Assembly: GCF_018860805.1 (NCBI RefSeq)
Contig: NZ_JAHKQR010000001.1
Location: 62,001 to 126,000, forward strand
From: Aestuariibacter sp. A3R04
GTDB taxonomy: Bacteria; Pseudomonadota; Gammaproteobacteria; Enterobacterales; Alteromonadaceae
Direction of reading: 5' to 3'
DNA: 64,000 nt
In this document: one piece after another, positions 55,556 to 64,000 of the stretch
Layout: every line of letters begins with the position of its first letter
Numbering within the stretch: position 1 is the stretch's first letter
Translations under genes and position numbers: made by a program
The notes under the pieces: generated by a model
Seen by the model: only the letters and a program-made list of their open reading frames with translations
Told to the model about the DNA's origin: nothing
The model's database searches: none

Positions 55556-58500
55556 CTAATTGTCAGACTTATTGTTCTCGTCGGCGTCGTCGCTTTGTCC
55601 GCCTAGAAAAAACTCGTAATAAAAGTCTATGGCAAATTCGGATTGCTCTTCTATGGTGGTTTGTACGGCCTCTACAAACAGTTTGGGCAACAAGCGATAT
55701 CGAAGAGCCAAATCCGGTGGTTCCTGCCTGCGCCTCAGGGTTTGTGTGGTATTGCTGTTACTGCTCAACCCTACGTCCACATTGTACTGCACGGTTAACC
55801 TGTCATTAATGCGTCCACTCACCGATAATTTTGTTGATCCACCACCAGTGCTGCTGGTGGTTCCAACACTAAAGTCTTCAATACCCAACGCATTTCCCAA
55901 CTGCCCCTGAATTTTCTCTGTACTGGATAACCCAAAGCCAAGTAACAGTGCGTTGTAATTGGGCTCAGAAGAGCTTGCCCCAGGCCCTCGTCCGGTTAAC
56001 AAGTAAGACAGGCTGTTGCTTTGGTTCATGGCAGGTTCTGAGAATAAGTTGATATTGGGGCTATCGGCTGCGCCATCAATGCGAATACCGGCGATAACGC
56101 CGTCTTCGGTTTTATCCGGATCTCTTATAGCTTCCACTAACAGCATGGGTTGGTCGAGAGGACCGTTAAACTGCACTTCTCCTGTTTGGATCACTAAATC
56201 CTGACCGTATGCCTGGTAGCGACCATCTAGAATTTGAAGGTCTCCATACCCAACTAATGCAGGATGTGTACGCACTTCTATACCGCCATGCAAATTTGCG
56301 GTTAGACCAAAGGCTTCCAGCTTTACTTCGCGTTGTTTTTGTTTGTCAATATTCACCATAACAGTAGCATCGACAATATCCAGCGGATCTTCTGGCGGAG
56401 GCTCGCCTCGCAAATGCACGTCTTTCGATGGTGACACCGCATTTTCCGGTAAGGCTTCAATTTCTATCCTGGCCCATGGGATGTCTATTTCACCTTCGAC
56501 TTTTACGCTGTTTAAGGCCAGCTCTGCCGATAAATTCGGTGATACCCGCATGCGTATGTCAGGCTGGTTAATTTGAAATTGCTGTCCCTTCAGTTTCACT
56601 CGTGAAGTCAAGCGAGTATCCCATGATACGTCTCCTTCTAAAGACCCTTTTCCCTCGCCAAGGAGAAAGGTGCCATTAAAGTTTGCTTGCTGACCGGTAA
56701 AGTGAATAACTTGTTGCCAGTCGGCCACGTTTACCGGGGCATCCTCAATATCGATAGTACCGTTCTTTAGTGACAGTTCACCGCTGAGATACGGCGAGGT
56801 CAGCGTTCCTTTCACTGCCAATTGACCATTTAAATTACCTGCCAGTTCTCGTATGGCTTTTGACATAGGTTTAAGGGGAGCAATGCGCACATTGTCTACT
56901 TGAATATTACCTGTTAATGGGTACGATGATGATTTTGAGTCAACGTTCAAGTTGGCACTAATTGCCCCAAGCTGCTCACTTTGTAAATGCACATCTGCGT
57001 CCAGTACATCGTTATTAAAAGTCCCCGTAGCCGACAGTGTGTCTGAGGAAAGCTTTAATTCATGATTTGGCCCAAGCGTCCAGGTCGCGGGCGATACGCT
57101 AAGGTCAAAGTCGGCCTTCATAGGTGCATTTGCGCTGAACTCTCCCGCGGTTTTAAAAGCGAGCTTGGCGTTTGAGTTGTCGGTGAAGGTATCGGGGAAA
57201 AGCTCGTGAACCCACAATCCTGCGGGAAGCGCTTTGCCATTCACCTCCCATGTCGTGCGTTCATCTTTGTGCACGATATTATCTATACACAGTTGGCCTT
57301 GTGCCCTGGCTTCCCAGCAATGCTGTGATACTTTCACGTTAAAAGGCGTTGTGTGTGCGGTAACACTAAATGGACTATTCAGTTGCCAGCGCGTAGTGAG
57401 AATACCTAACTCACTGGTATTAATACTGGCGTTGTATCGTTCCTCAAGCCAGCTTCCGTGCATGGTCAGATTGATGAAGTGTTCGGGAAGCGCCATATCA
57501 ATGGATAGCTCATGGTTAGTAAGCGAGCCACTTATCGCAATATCACCATCAATTTTACCTTGTTCAGCTATTGTCGAGTTCAGCGCTGGCGACACTGCTA
57601 TTTCCCGTAAGCTGATATTCCCGTCGGCAATGGGATCCTGCCATGGGCCTGCCGCTTTAATTTTTCCCGTGATAGCGCCGGCAACGTCTGGATACAAAGT
57701 ACTCGCTTCTGGAACATCTATATCTATATCCGCGTTTATATACCGCGTGTTGTAAATTTGTGCCAGCACGCGAATAAAATTGCGCTGTTGTTTAATCGCC
57801 AGGTTGGTTACAACAATGTCGTTGCTCTGCGAATAAACAACAAAGCCCTTGGCTGACAGCGGGGCCCCTTCCCTTTCTCCGGTAATATCGAGGTCGGTAA
57901 CACTCACTTCTATTCCATCGTCGGTGAGTTGCATCAAGCTGGTAAAGCCGCCGTTAATATTTTCGGGACCAGCACTCGATAGGCGTTTGGACGATATGTC
58001 GGCAAGGGCGGTTTTACCGAACCAACTCACGGTTTCGTTCAAAAACAGATCGCCCGAATTGGTTATTTTGCCATCGAGAATGGCAACAGTAAGTGTATTC
58101 ACCGATATTTTATCGGTGTTTAAGGTCACGTTGGCATTAACCGGCACCGGCCCGATGTCTTTTAACGTCGCACCGCTGTCCGCAGTAAAGGTGTAGCTGC
58201 CCATTTGTCCTTCCAGGCTTAAATCGCCCTGCCACAGTGTACTGTCGTCTATGCCGATCAAGGCTTGTTCTGGCCAGCGCACTGTCAAGGAAACCGGAAG
58301 CATATCGGAAAGCAGGTTTGCCTGGCCTGTAGTATTGAGGTTGAAGGTACCTTCAGCGGTTATTGATAAGGTAAGATCAGCAAGGCTACCACTACCGGTG
58401 AGGGTTACGACTTCGTCAATCTCTTCGGTTTGTATTGTTGCTCTGCTGTCTATTTGCAGAGGGTATTTGTCACTGAGTACCACCTCACCGGACGAATCAA

Positions 58501-59281
58501 GTACAGCTTGGGTGTGTTCCACGTGGAGCTTTTCCCAGCTAAGTTTGCTACCGGTGATAGCAAGCTCCTGCCACCGAAAGTCGGCAATGTTCTGAGTGTC
58601 GTCGCTATTGGGGTTTATCTGTATGCCCTGAAACTCAAAATTGCTAACTTCAACTGGAATAGGTGACTGAATTTCAGGTAAATCCGGAGCATGGTAACCC
58701 ATGGCGTAGCTTACTTTACCCTTTGGTTTCGAAGGAGCCTGAGTTTCGGTTTCCACCAATGCGACGATGAGTCCGGCCGCCTTGAGTGACGGTATTGTTA
58801 TTTTTTTGTCGGCCTCGAGTTTCGCTTTAAACGATGCCAGTTTAACTGCGGCCGACGGCGTGTCCACCTGCAAATTAGTTAAACTGAAGTCAGCGATTTT
58901 AACTGGCAGCGGCATCACAAACGGGTCGGTGCTGCTCCCAGGTTCTTCAGATTCAGGCAAGGGGGTTTTCTGCTTCACACGGACGCCATCTAGGTTGATG
59001 TACTCAATGCAGAAGGTTTTACCCAGGCTACAACCCAGCACAACATTCAACTGGACAGTGTCGACAGACACCAACCAGTAGTCATCTTCCCAGTACAACC
59101 CCTTAACGGCATAATCGCTCAGCACCGAGCCTTCAATATTGGCGATGGTCAATCCATCTATTGCCCACTGGGCACTATATCGAACCAAGGGGTTGCCTAA
59201 CGGGCTGACAATAAGTGCCAGCAGGCCGAGAATAATGAAAAGTGGCACCACAATGCCATACAAGGCAATGCGTTTGATCAT
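55556..59281 (-). CDS. tamB: translocation and assembly module inner-membrane protein
   Basis: 1,241 residues. An N-terminal signal anchor (YGIVVPLFIILGLLALIV) is followed by a long beta-rich body and the conserved C-terminal DUF490/TamB domain (LGNALGIEDFSVGTTSS, SGRINDRLTVQYN, then LRYRLLPKLFVEAV). TamB spans the periplasm and, with TamA, inserts outer-membrane proteins and moves phospholipid. It overlaps tamA by four bases, so they form one operon. The length matches the family (~1,250). Confidence 0.93.
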   Translation of the reverse strand: MIKRIALYGIVVPLFIILGLLALIVSPLGNPLVRYSAQWAIDGLTIANIEGSVLSDYAVKGLYWEDDYWLVSVDTVQLNVVLGCSLGKTFCIEYINLDGVRVKQKTPLPESEEPGSSTDPFVMPLPVKIADFSLTNLQVDTPSAAVKLASFKAKLEADKKITIPSLKAAGLIVALVETETQAPSKPKGKVSYAMGYHAPDLPEIQSPIPVEVSNFEFQGIQINPNSDDTQNIADFRWQELAITGSKLSWEKLHVEHTQAVLDSSGEVVLSDKYPLQIDSRATIQTEEIDEVVTLTGSGSLADLTLSITAEGTFNLNTTGQANLLSDMLPVSLTVRWPEQALIGIDDSTLWQGDLSLEGQMGSYTFTADSGATLKDIGPVPVNANVTLNTDKISVNTLTVAILDGKITNSGDLFLNETVSWFGKTALADISSKRLSSAGPENINGGFTSLMQLTDDGIEVSVTDLDITGEREGAPLSAKGFVVYSQSNDIVVTNLAIKQQRNFIRVLAQIYNTRYINADIDIDVPEASTLYPDVAGAITGKIKAAGPWQDPIADGNISLREIAVSPALNSTIAEQGKIDGDIAISGSLTNHELSIDMALPEHFINLTMHGSWLEERYNASINTSELGILTTRWQLNSPFSVTAHTTPFNVKVSQHCWEARAQGQLCIDNIVHKDERTTWEVNGKALPAGLWVHELFPDTFTDNSNAKLAFKTAGEFSANAPMKADFDLSVSPATWTLGPNHELKLSSDTLSATGTFNNDVLDADVHLQSEQLGAISANLNVDSKSSSYPLTGNIQVDNVRIAPLKPMSKAIRELAGNLNGQLAVKGTLTSPYLSGELSLKNGTIDIEDAPVNVADWQQVIHFTGQQANFNGTFLLGEGKGSLEGDVSWDTRLTSRVKLKGQQFQINQPDIRMRVSPNLSAELALNSVKVEGEIDIPWARIEIEALPENAVSPSKDVHLRGEPPPEDPLDIVDATVMVNIDKQKQREVKLEAFGLTANLHGGIEVRTHPALVGYGDLQILDGRYQAYGQDLVIQTGEVQFNGPLDQPMLLVEAIRDPDKTEDGVIAGIRIDGAADSPNINLFSEPAMNQSNSLSYLLTGRGPGASSSEPNYNALLLGFGLSSTEKIQGQLGNALGIEDFSVGTTSSTGGGSTKLSVSGRINDRLTVQYNVDVGLSSNSNTTQTLRRRQEPPDLALRYRLLPKLFVEAVQTTIEEQSEFAIDFYYEFFLGGQSDDADENNKSDN

Positions 59282-61047
59282 AGCTCTGGCCCCAAAACGA
59301 AGTGAAGACGCAAGCTGTTTTCAAAATCAGATAAGCCTCTGGCCCCGTATACTCTGACTGGTCCGATGGGTGACAACCAGTGAAAGCCTACGCCAAACCC
59401 CATGGCTAGATCTTCATCGAAGTCGTTGGTTGCGGTACCCGCGTCGGCGAATACCGCGGCTCGCCAGTTATCAGCAACGCGATAGGCATATTCGGCGCTG
59501 GTGGTAAAAAGGTATTGACCACCCACAGAGACGTTGTTTTGCTCTTCACCAGTTTCTGGGTCGATAACTACGTCTTCTTTGGGCGAGATATCCCGATAGG
59601 CAAAACCTCGAATACTCTGATCGCCACCGGCAAAGAACCGCAACGATGCGGGAACGCGCGAGAAATCTGAGGTTTCGATAGCGCCACCTTCCGCCCTGAC
59701 CATTAGCCAGTGTTTATCAGCGGTGCGAATCATCGCGCCTTCTATCACCGATTTTGCATAGTCAATGTCTGAGCCCGCATGGGCACGGCCTACCTGCACA
59801 AATGCCTGAAAATAGGCGCCACTGGTAATATTCAACGGATCATCTCGATTGAGGTAACGAATGGCATAGCCCGGCATTAGCAACTGTGTCGTTTGCTCTG
59901 GTTCTGCGCCCTGAAGATATTTTTCTCTCAAATATGTCAGTGAACCGTCCTGCCGCCAGAATGAATCTGTATCTTGCCAGTAGCGGTGGGCTGCTATAGA
60001 TAGGGTTTCTGCTTCTGTGTCGGTATTGGTGTAGTCAATAAACTGATAACCAGCTTCAATGCTGAGGTAGTCGTTGGTGATATCTTGCATGGGAATACGG
60101 TAGTCTACCGTCAGCGACTGCTCGGGCGAAGAGACAAAAAGCTCTGAAGAAACCGAGTGACCACGGCTATTAATCCATGGGCGATCCCATCTGAGTCGCA
60201 ACCTGGGCCCTGTATCTGTTGCGGCACCCACGCCAACGTTGAAACTGTCCTTGGGCTTGTGTATCAAGGTTATTTCAATGGGGACGAGTAGATCATTTGC
60301 TTTGCTTACCACTGGTCTGGCGATCACTCGTGAGAAGTATCCGGATTGATTCAGCCTGCGGTTAAATTCAGTTAATTTCGCCGAGGAATAGGGCTCTCCT
60401 ACGGAGAACGGGTTTAATCGCTTGAGTATAGCGGCCGATTTGTCATCGCCGATAATCGTAATGTCGCCGAACTGATACCGGCGACCACTTTGGGCAATGA
60501 GTACGATATTGGCCTCGCGCTCTTCCCTTACTAAGTCAAGACGCGTTACCTGCCAGTTAAAATCAAAATAACCGTGAGACAAGGCGTAGTTAAACATGGA
60601 TGATTTGAACCCTTCGTACACAGGTTGATTCAGCACATCACCTCTTTTTAGGGAAAATCCGTTGAAGCGTTCTCGAAACCCCGGATCTGCCCGGCCTTGA
60701 CCAATAATTTCCCGGGTAACATTGGCCACTGTTAACGGGGTATTTAATTCAATGTGGAGGATAATGTCTCCTTCATTGTTCTCGACGCGGGTTTCGCTGT
60801 TGTAATAGCCAAAAGGCTCAACGGCGGTAGCGACGGTTCTAGCTATTTCGTCTTGCCAGAAAGGGTCAGAAAGCAGCGCTTCAGTGACTTCCAAGTTGTT
60901 CATATGTAACTTGATATTATTTTCTATGGCTGACTCTTCTACCCCCTCGACTTCAACTTCGACGGACAGCGCCACCGGGATAAAGCAAAGTAGTATCAAT
61001 GAGAAAGTAGCTGCATAGATTGTGTGGAGTTTATGCGTCAGTTTCAT
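59278..61047 (-). CDS. tamA: translocation and assembly module outer-membrane protein
   Basis: 589 residues. A signal peptide, three POTRA domains (~30-270: NNIKLHMNNLEV, ARTVATAVEPFGYYN, FGDITIIGDD) and a C-terminal Omp85 barrel (~275-589: FNVGVGAATDTGPRLRLRWD, RFFAGGDQSIRGFAYR, then VGFHWLSPIGPVRVYGA). The RGF motif in the barrel is the Omp85 lid-lock signature. It is transcribed first in the tamA-tamB operon, with overlap. Confidence 0.94.
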   Translation of the reverse strand: MKLTHKLHTIYAATFSLILLCFIPVALSVEVEVEGVEESAIENNIKLHMNNLEVTEALLSDPFWQDEIARTVATAVEPFGYYNSETRVENNEGDIILHIELNTPLTVANVTREIIGQGRADPGFRERFNGFSLKRGDVLNQPVYEGFKSSMFNYALSHGYFDFNWQVTRLDLVREEREANIVLIAQSGRRYQFGDITIIGDDKSAAILKRLNPFSVGEPYSSAKLTEFNRRLNQSGYFSRVIARPVVSKANDLLVPIEITLIHKPKDSFNVGVGAATDTGPRLRLRWDRPWINSRGHSVSSELFVSSPEQSLTVDYRIPMQDITNDYLSIEAGYQFIDYTNTDTEAETLSIAAHRYWQDTDSFWRQDGSLTYLREKYLQGAEPEQTTQLLMPGYAIRYLNRDDPLNITSGAYFQAFVQVGRAHAGSDIDYAKSVIEGAMIRTADKHWLMVRAEGGAIETSDFSRVPASLRFFAGGDQSIRGFAYRDISPKEDVVIDPETGEEQNNVSVGGQYLFTTSAEYAYRVADNWRAAVFADAGTATNDFDEDLAMGFGVGFHWLSPIGPVRVYGARGLSDFENSLRLHFVLGPEL

Positions 61048-61427
61048 AGTGTCCGTTTGATAATTGCAACGTCACGGTTATTGGTTTTATTCAACAGATA
61101 AACCTTTCAGGCAGTGGTATTTTGCGTTCTTTTTGCGGTAATCGCTTGCACAATTGTAAAACGGAACTGCACTTGCACGTCCTTGTTTGATTCTCTGTTA
61201 CTTCACTACAAAAAATGTACTGGAAAGATCAACACGCCGCGATAACTATGATAATCGTATTCGTAAGAACGATGCAAAACGATCAGTAGGAATGCGCCAC
61301 CAATAATACACAATACAGGGTAAACCGCACTGCTTTTCCCCCCATTTGGGCACTGAGTAAGTTATAATGCGGCTTACTTAAACTTGCCTTCAACCGGACA
61401 TCCAACTCTTACATGCAAAAAGGAAAC
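61048..61427. promoter_or_regulatory. divergent region between tamA and the MFS exporter
   Basis: 380 bases without a gene. A TATAAT -10 (61363-61368) lies about 60 bases before the exporter start; its -35 is weak. No other structure stood out. Confidence 0.5.
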
Positions 61428-62651
61428 ATGAATACAACGTCACAGCCCACTCTGGGACTTGTGGAGTTTGTTGCTTTAATGGCGCTCATGACGTCACTCG
61501 TTGCGTTGAGTATAGACGCCATGTTGCCTGCGTTAAATCAAATCGGACAGGATTTGCATGCAGATAGCCCCCATGACGCCCACCTCATTGTTTCAATATT
61601 TTTCGGCGGCATGGCGTTTGGGCAACTGTTCTTTGGGCCGTATTCTGACACTCGTGGCCGTCGACAGGCCATTTTACTCGGGTTGGTAATTTTTGCGTGT
61701 GGTTCGGTTGTTTGTATGCTTGCAGAAGACATGACTAGTATGCTCATTGGCAGACTCATCCAGGCCTTTGGGGTTTCGGGGCCGAGAATTGCAGCGATGG
61801 CTATTATCCGTGATTTGTACGTGGGTGACGGTATGGCAAAGGTAATGTCATTTATTATGATGGTCTTTATTCTTGTGCCAATGATTGCTCCCATGGTAGG
61901 CCAGGCAGTGCTGCTGTTTTTACACTGGCAGCATATTTTTTCTCTTTTTTTGGTAGTGTCGCTGTGTATTGCTGTGTGGTTTACATCCCGACAGCCAGAG
62001 ACGCTGCCGGCGCACAAACGCAACCCATTTACCTGGTCGAAACTGTTTGAATCCAGCCGGTTCATACTTACTCATGGAAGCGTTATGGGCTATACGTTTG
62101 CCATGGCCTTTATTTTCGGTGCTTTTTTGAGTTATCTGAGCGCATCTCAAACCATTTTTCAGGAGTACTACGACACTGGTCATTTTTTCCCACTTATTTT
62201 TGCGTTACTGGCGTTTTCAATTGGCTTGGCGTCTTTTTTTAACGGCACAATGGTGATTCGGTTTGGCATGACCCGATTAGTAAATGCAGCCTTAGTGGGC
62301 GCAGTTGGCTTCGCAGCTGTATTCGTTGCCACGCTTTTTGCTTTCGATGGTTTACCTCCGTTAACTTTGCTGGTTGCAGAATTGTTTACAGGTTTTTTCT
62401 TTGTCGGGATACTGTTTGGCAATTTAAATTCACTGGCTATGCAACCGTTGGGGAATATGGCGGGCCTTGGCGCTGCTATTATTGGGTCTTTGTCGAGTAT
62501 TTTCTCAGTGCCCATTGCCCTAACCATAGACAGCTTCCTCGCTGGTAATTTGTATCCCATCGGGCTGGGATTTTTGTTTTTCTTCGCCCTAGCGGCTGGT
62601 TGTGTCAAGTTTGCACAACAGACTCAGCGCATTGCGTCTTCAGAAGAGTAG
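61428..62651 (+). CDS. MFS multidrug exporter, Bcr/CflA family
   Basis: 407 residues from the ATG at 61428 (AAAAAGGAAAC lies just before; an ATG at 61413 is less likely). Twelve hydrophobic helices. The family loop between helices 2 and 3 is FFGPYSDTRGRRQAI, and the first helix region has SIDAMLPALNQI, both typical of Bcr/CflA transporters. It is a proton-driven drug efflux pump of the inner membrane. Substrate unknown. Confidence 0.88.
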   Translation: MNTTSQPTLGLVEFVALMALMTSLVALSIDAMLPALNQIGQDLHADSPHDAHLIVSIFFGGMAFGQLFFGPYSDTRGRRQAILLGLVIFACGSVVCMLAEDMTSMLIGRLIQAFGVSGPRIAAMAIIRDLYVGDGMAKVMSFIMMVFILVPMIAPMVGQAVLLFLHWQHIFSLFLVVSLCIAVWFTSRQPETLPAHKRNPFTWSKLFESSRFILTHGSVMGYTFAMAFIFGAFLSYLSASQTIFQEYYDTGHFFPLIFALLAFSIGLASFFNGTMVIRFGMTRLVNAALVGAVGFAAVFVATLFAFDGLPPLTLLVAELFTGFFFVGILFGNLNSLAMQPLGNMAGLGAAIIGSLSSIFSVPIALTIDSFLAGNLYPIGLGFLFFFALAAGCVKFAQQTQRIASSEE

Positions 62652-62657
62652 TCGGAA

Positions 62658-63854
62658 CTACTCTTCATGAAAGCACATTAAATCAAAGTTTTTCTCTTCA
62701 TAATGTGAAGCAAAGAACTGTAATATTTGTTCCTTAAAGCTTTGACTTGCAATAAGAATGCAGTGTCCATCAGGCAAATTGCTGATCGCTTCAGTGGGTT
62801 CAATTGTGTAACCGTACAAATTACCTGTTTTATCTCTGTCAAAAACCTTGGATATTTTGATATTTGTGTTGGAACTTATGTAGTTAATTACAGAGTCGCC
62901 GATTACACCAGCGCCATATATACTTACAGATTCAATACACTTCTCATTCACTTGGTCGACGAGCCTTTTCACACCGGGAAAATAGTCTTGTAAGCTGAAG
63001 TCGGCCTGTTCCTTTTCAATGGCTTTTAGTGCATCTAGTCTGGGTGTGTTGAAGCCTTCGCCATTGAAACCTAAGGTCATAAAAAACTCACAACCTACGG
63101 TGTGTTGAAAGTCAATTTCTCTTAGCTCAATAAATCCGAGTTGATAGAGATCTTCAATGAGTAGGCGAAACGAGGTAGGGGTAAAACACCAACGGTGTCT
63201 GTCGACATAACAAGTACGTACCTGTTCCTGCATATAGCTAACAAACCCTTCCATTTTGGGTTTGTCAAAATGGGTTCTAAGCTCGAATGTTTTCTGCTCG
63301 TCGGCGAGATCACCGCGCCAAACAGATGAACCATTGTGCAAGACACTATAAAGATCGGCTTCGATAACCGAACCCAGTGTACTTGTCTTACATGCATTCA
63401 GATGGCTGTCGATAACAAAGCCAATACCAGAAAGGGCTCTAAACCGATCAAACAAAAATCGCTTGTCAGGAATAGCCAGAGAAAGGACGCCTTTTTCTTT
63501 GTTTAACACGCTCGCGCAGTCGTTAATAAAACCAATCAAATCTGGTACATGCTCAATAACATGAGACGCTATTATCCAATGATAATGATTAGGCTTGCCT
63601 GTTAACTCGGCATAAGATTCGCCTTTCCATACATGATCAACTTCTTCGACAAGTGATAAGTCGTCGAAGACACCGCCTGTTAAGTTTAATTTACGCTTTT
63701 TTTCGGTAATTTGCGCGACTAATTCATCACGGGTGAGCAGATTCAAAATTTCCAGATTTACACCGTCTTTTTTAAAGACCTTTGGGTAAAAACCACCGCC
63801 AATTTCAAGACCAGGTTCGGCAGGATCGATATACTTTAAAATTCTGTTTTTCAT
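62658..63854 (-). CDS. class I SAM-dependent methyltransferase
   Basis: 398 residues. The N-terminal half is a class I methyltransferase: GLEIGGGFYPKVF (motif I, near residue 15-20) and ASHVIEHVPDLIGFI (motif IV region). The C-terminal ~100 residues, with VSIYGAGVIGDSVINYI, resemble a second nucleotide-binding fold and are probably for substrate recognition. Such two-part proteins often modify glycans or nucleotide sugars in surface-polysaccharide clusters. Nothing to its right is seen in this window except 146 bases of non-coding sequence. Confidence 0.75.
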   Translation of the reverse strand: MKNRILKYIDPAEPGLEIGGGFYPKVFKKDGVNLEILNLLTRDELVAQITEKKRKLNLTGGVFDDLSLVEEVDHVWKGESYAELTGKPNHYHWIIASHVIEHVPDLIGFINDCASVLNKEKGVLSLAIPDKRFLFDRFRALSGIGFVIDSHLNACKTSTLGSVIEADLYSVLHNGSSVWRGDLADEQKTFELRTHFDKPKMEGFVSYMQEQVRTCYVDRHRWCFTPTSFRLLIEDLYQLGFIELREIDFQHTVGCEFFMTLGFNGEGFNTPRLDALKAIEKEQADFSLQDYFPGVKRLVDQVNEKCIESVSIYGAGVIGDSVINYISSNTNIKISKVFDRDKTGNLYGYTIEPTEAISNLPDGHCILIASQSFKEQILQFFASHYEEKNFDLMCFHEE

Positions 63855-64000
63855 ATTGTAATTCAGTTTTTTGGGGCTCTACAAAGCAAAAAATAAAGTT
63901 GGCATTTAGCCGTGGGTAAGCCTATTGGGACCATTCCATCAATACCATTTTGGTGGCGAACGCTTCGATTCATTAGCCTATTTTGAATGTACTCTGATTA

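Overview
The window looks like chromosome from a marine gammaproteobacterium of the Alteromonadales (Alteromonas or a close relative). The evidence is two TonB-dependent receptors of the polysaccharide-uptake kind, a sodium/sugar symporter very like Vibrio vSGLT, a LacI regulator with its operators, and a core block yicC / rph-pyrE-tusA / tamA-tamB / proB with several gammaproteobacterial DUF genes. No rRNA, tRNA or CRISPR array was seen.

Layout. (1) About 1-12.7 kb is a carbohydrate-uptake region: a TonB receptor cut by the window edge, a vSGLT-like symporter, a broken sulfatase, a LacI-family regulator, a second TonB receptor, and a surface lipoprotein with four discoidin-type repeats. LacI-type palindromes lie beside the regulator and in the second receptor's promoter. 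(2) 12.77-39.49 kb is a genomic island of about 26.7 kb inserted at the 3' end of yicC. Its left end carries a second copy of the last codons of yicC. Paired TGCCCACCA motifs sit near both ends. The tyrosine integrase next to yicC carries a one-base frameshift. (3) 39.5-64 kb is core chromosome: yicC, an S9 peptidase, rph, pyrE, tusA, a Fur-box operon of two unknown genes, a YqaA/DedA-like membrane protein, DUF1285 and DUF3014 genes, an M1 peptidase, proB, a thioesterase, a hydroxyacid dehydrogenase, an ECF sigma factor with a membrane partner, tamB/tamA, an MFS exporter and a methyltransferase.

The island is mostly defence. It holds hipBA, a MerR-methyltransferase fusion, an AlpA-like/DUF927 mobility module (DUF927 frameshifted), a tightly coupled eight-gene operon (Xre - HsdM1 - DUF4062 - AlbA_2 ATPase - HsdM2 - HsdS - HsdR - RecB-like nuclease/helicase), a convergent DNA methyltransferase, a structured non-coding segment, and an ImmA/IrrE-Abi_2 pair. 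The most unusual part is the operon: two HsdM paralogues share one HsdS and one HsdR, with a DUF4062/AlbA_2 pair between them and a 1,412-residue nuclease-helicase at the end.

Integration at the yicC 3' end together with restriction-modification cargo recalls the MGIVflInd1-like mobilizable islands moved by SXT/R391 elements. I could not confirm an oriT of that type. Two core mobility genes are frameshifted, so the island may be fixed in place unless those are sequencing errors. All functions are read from sequence motifs and family knowledge without database searches.
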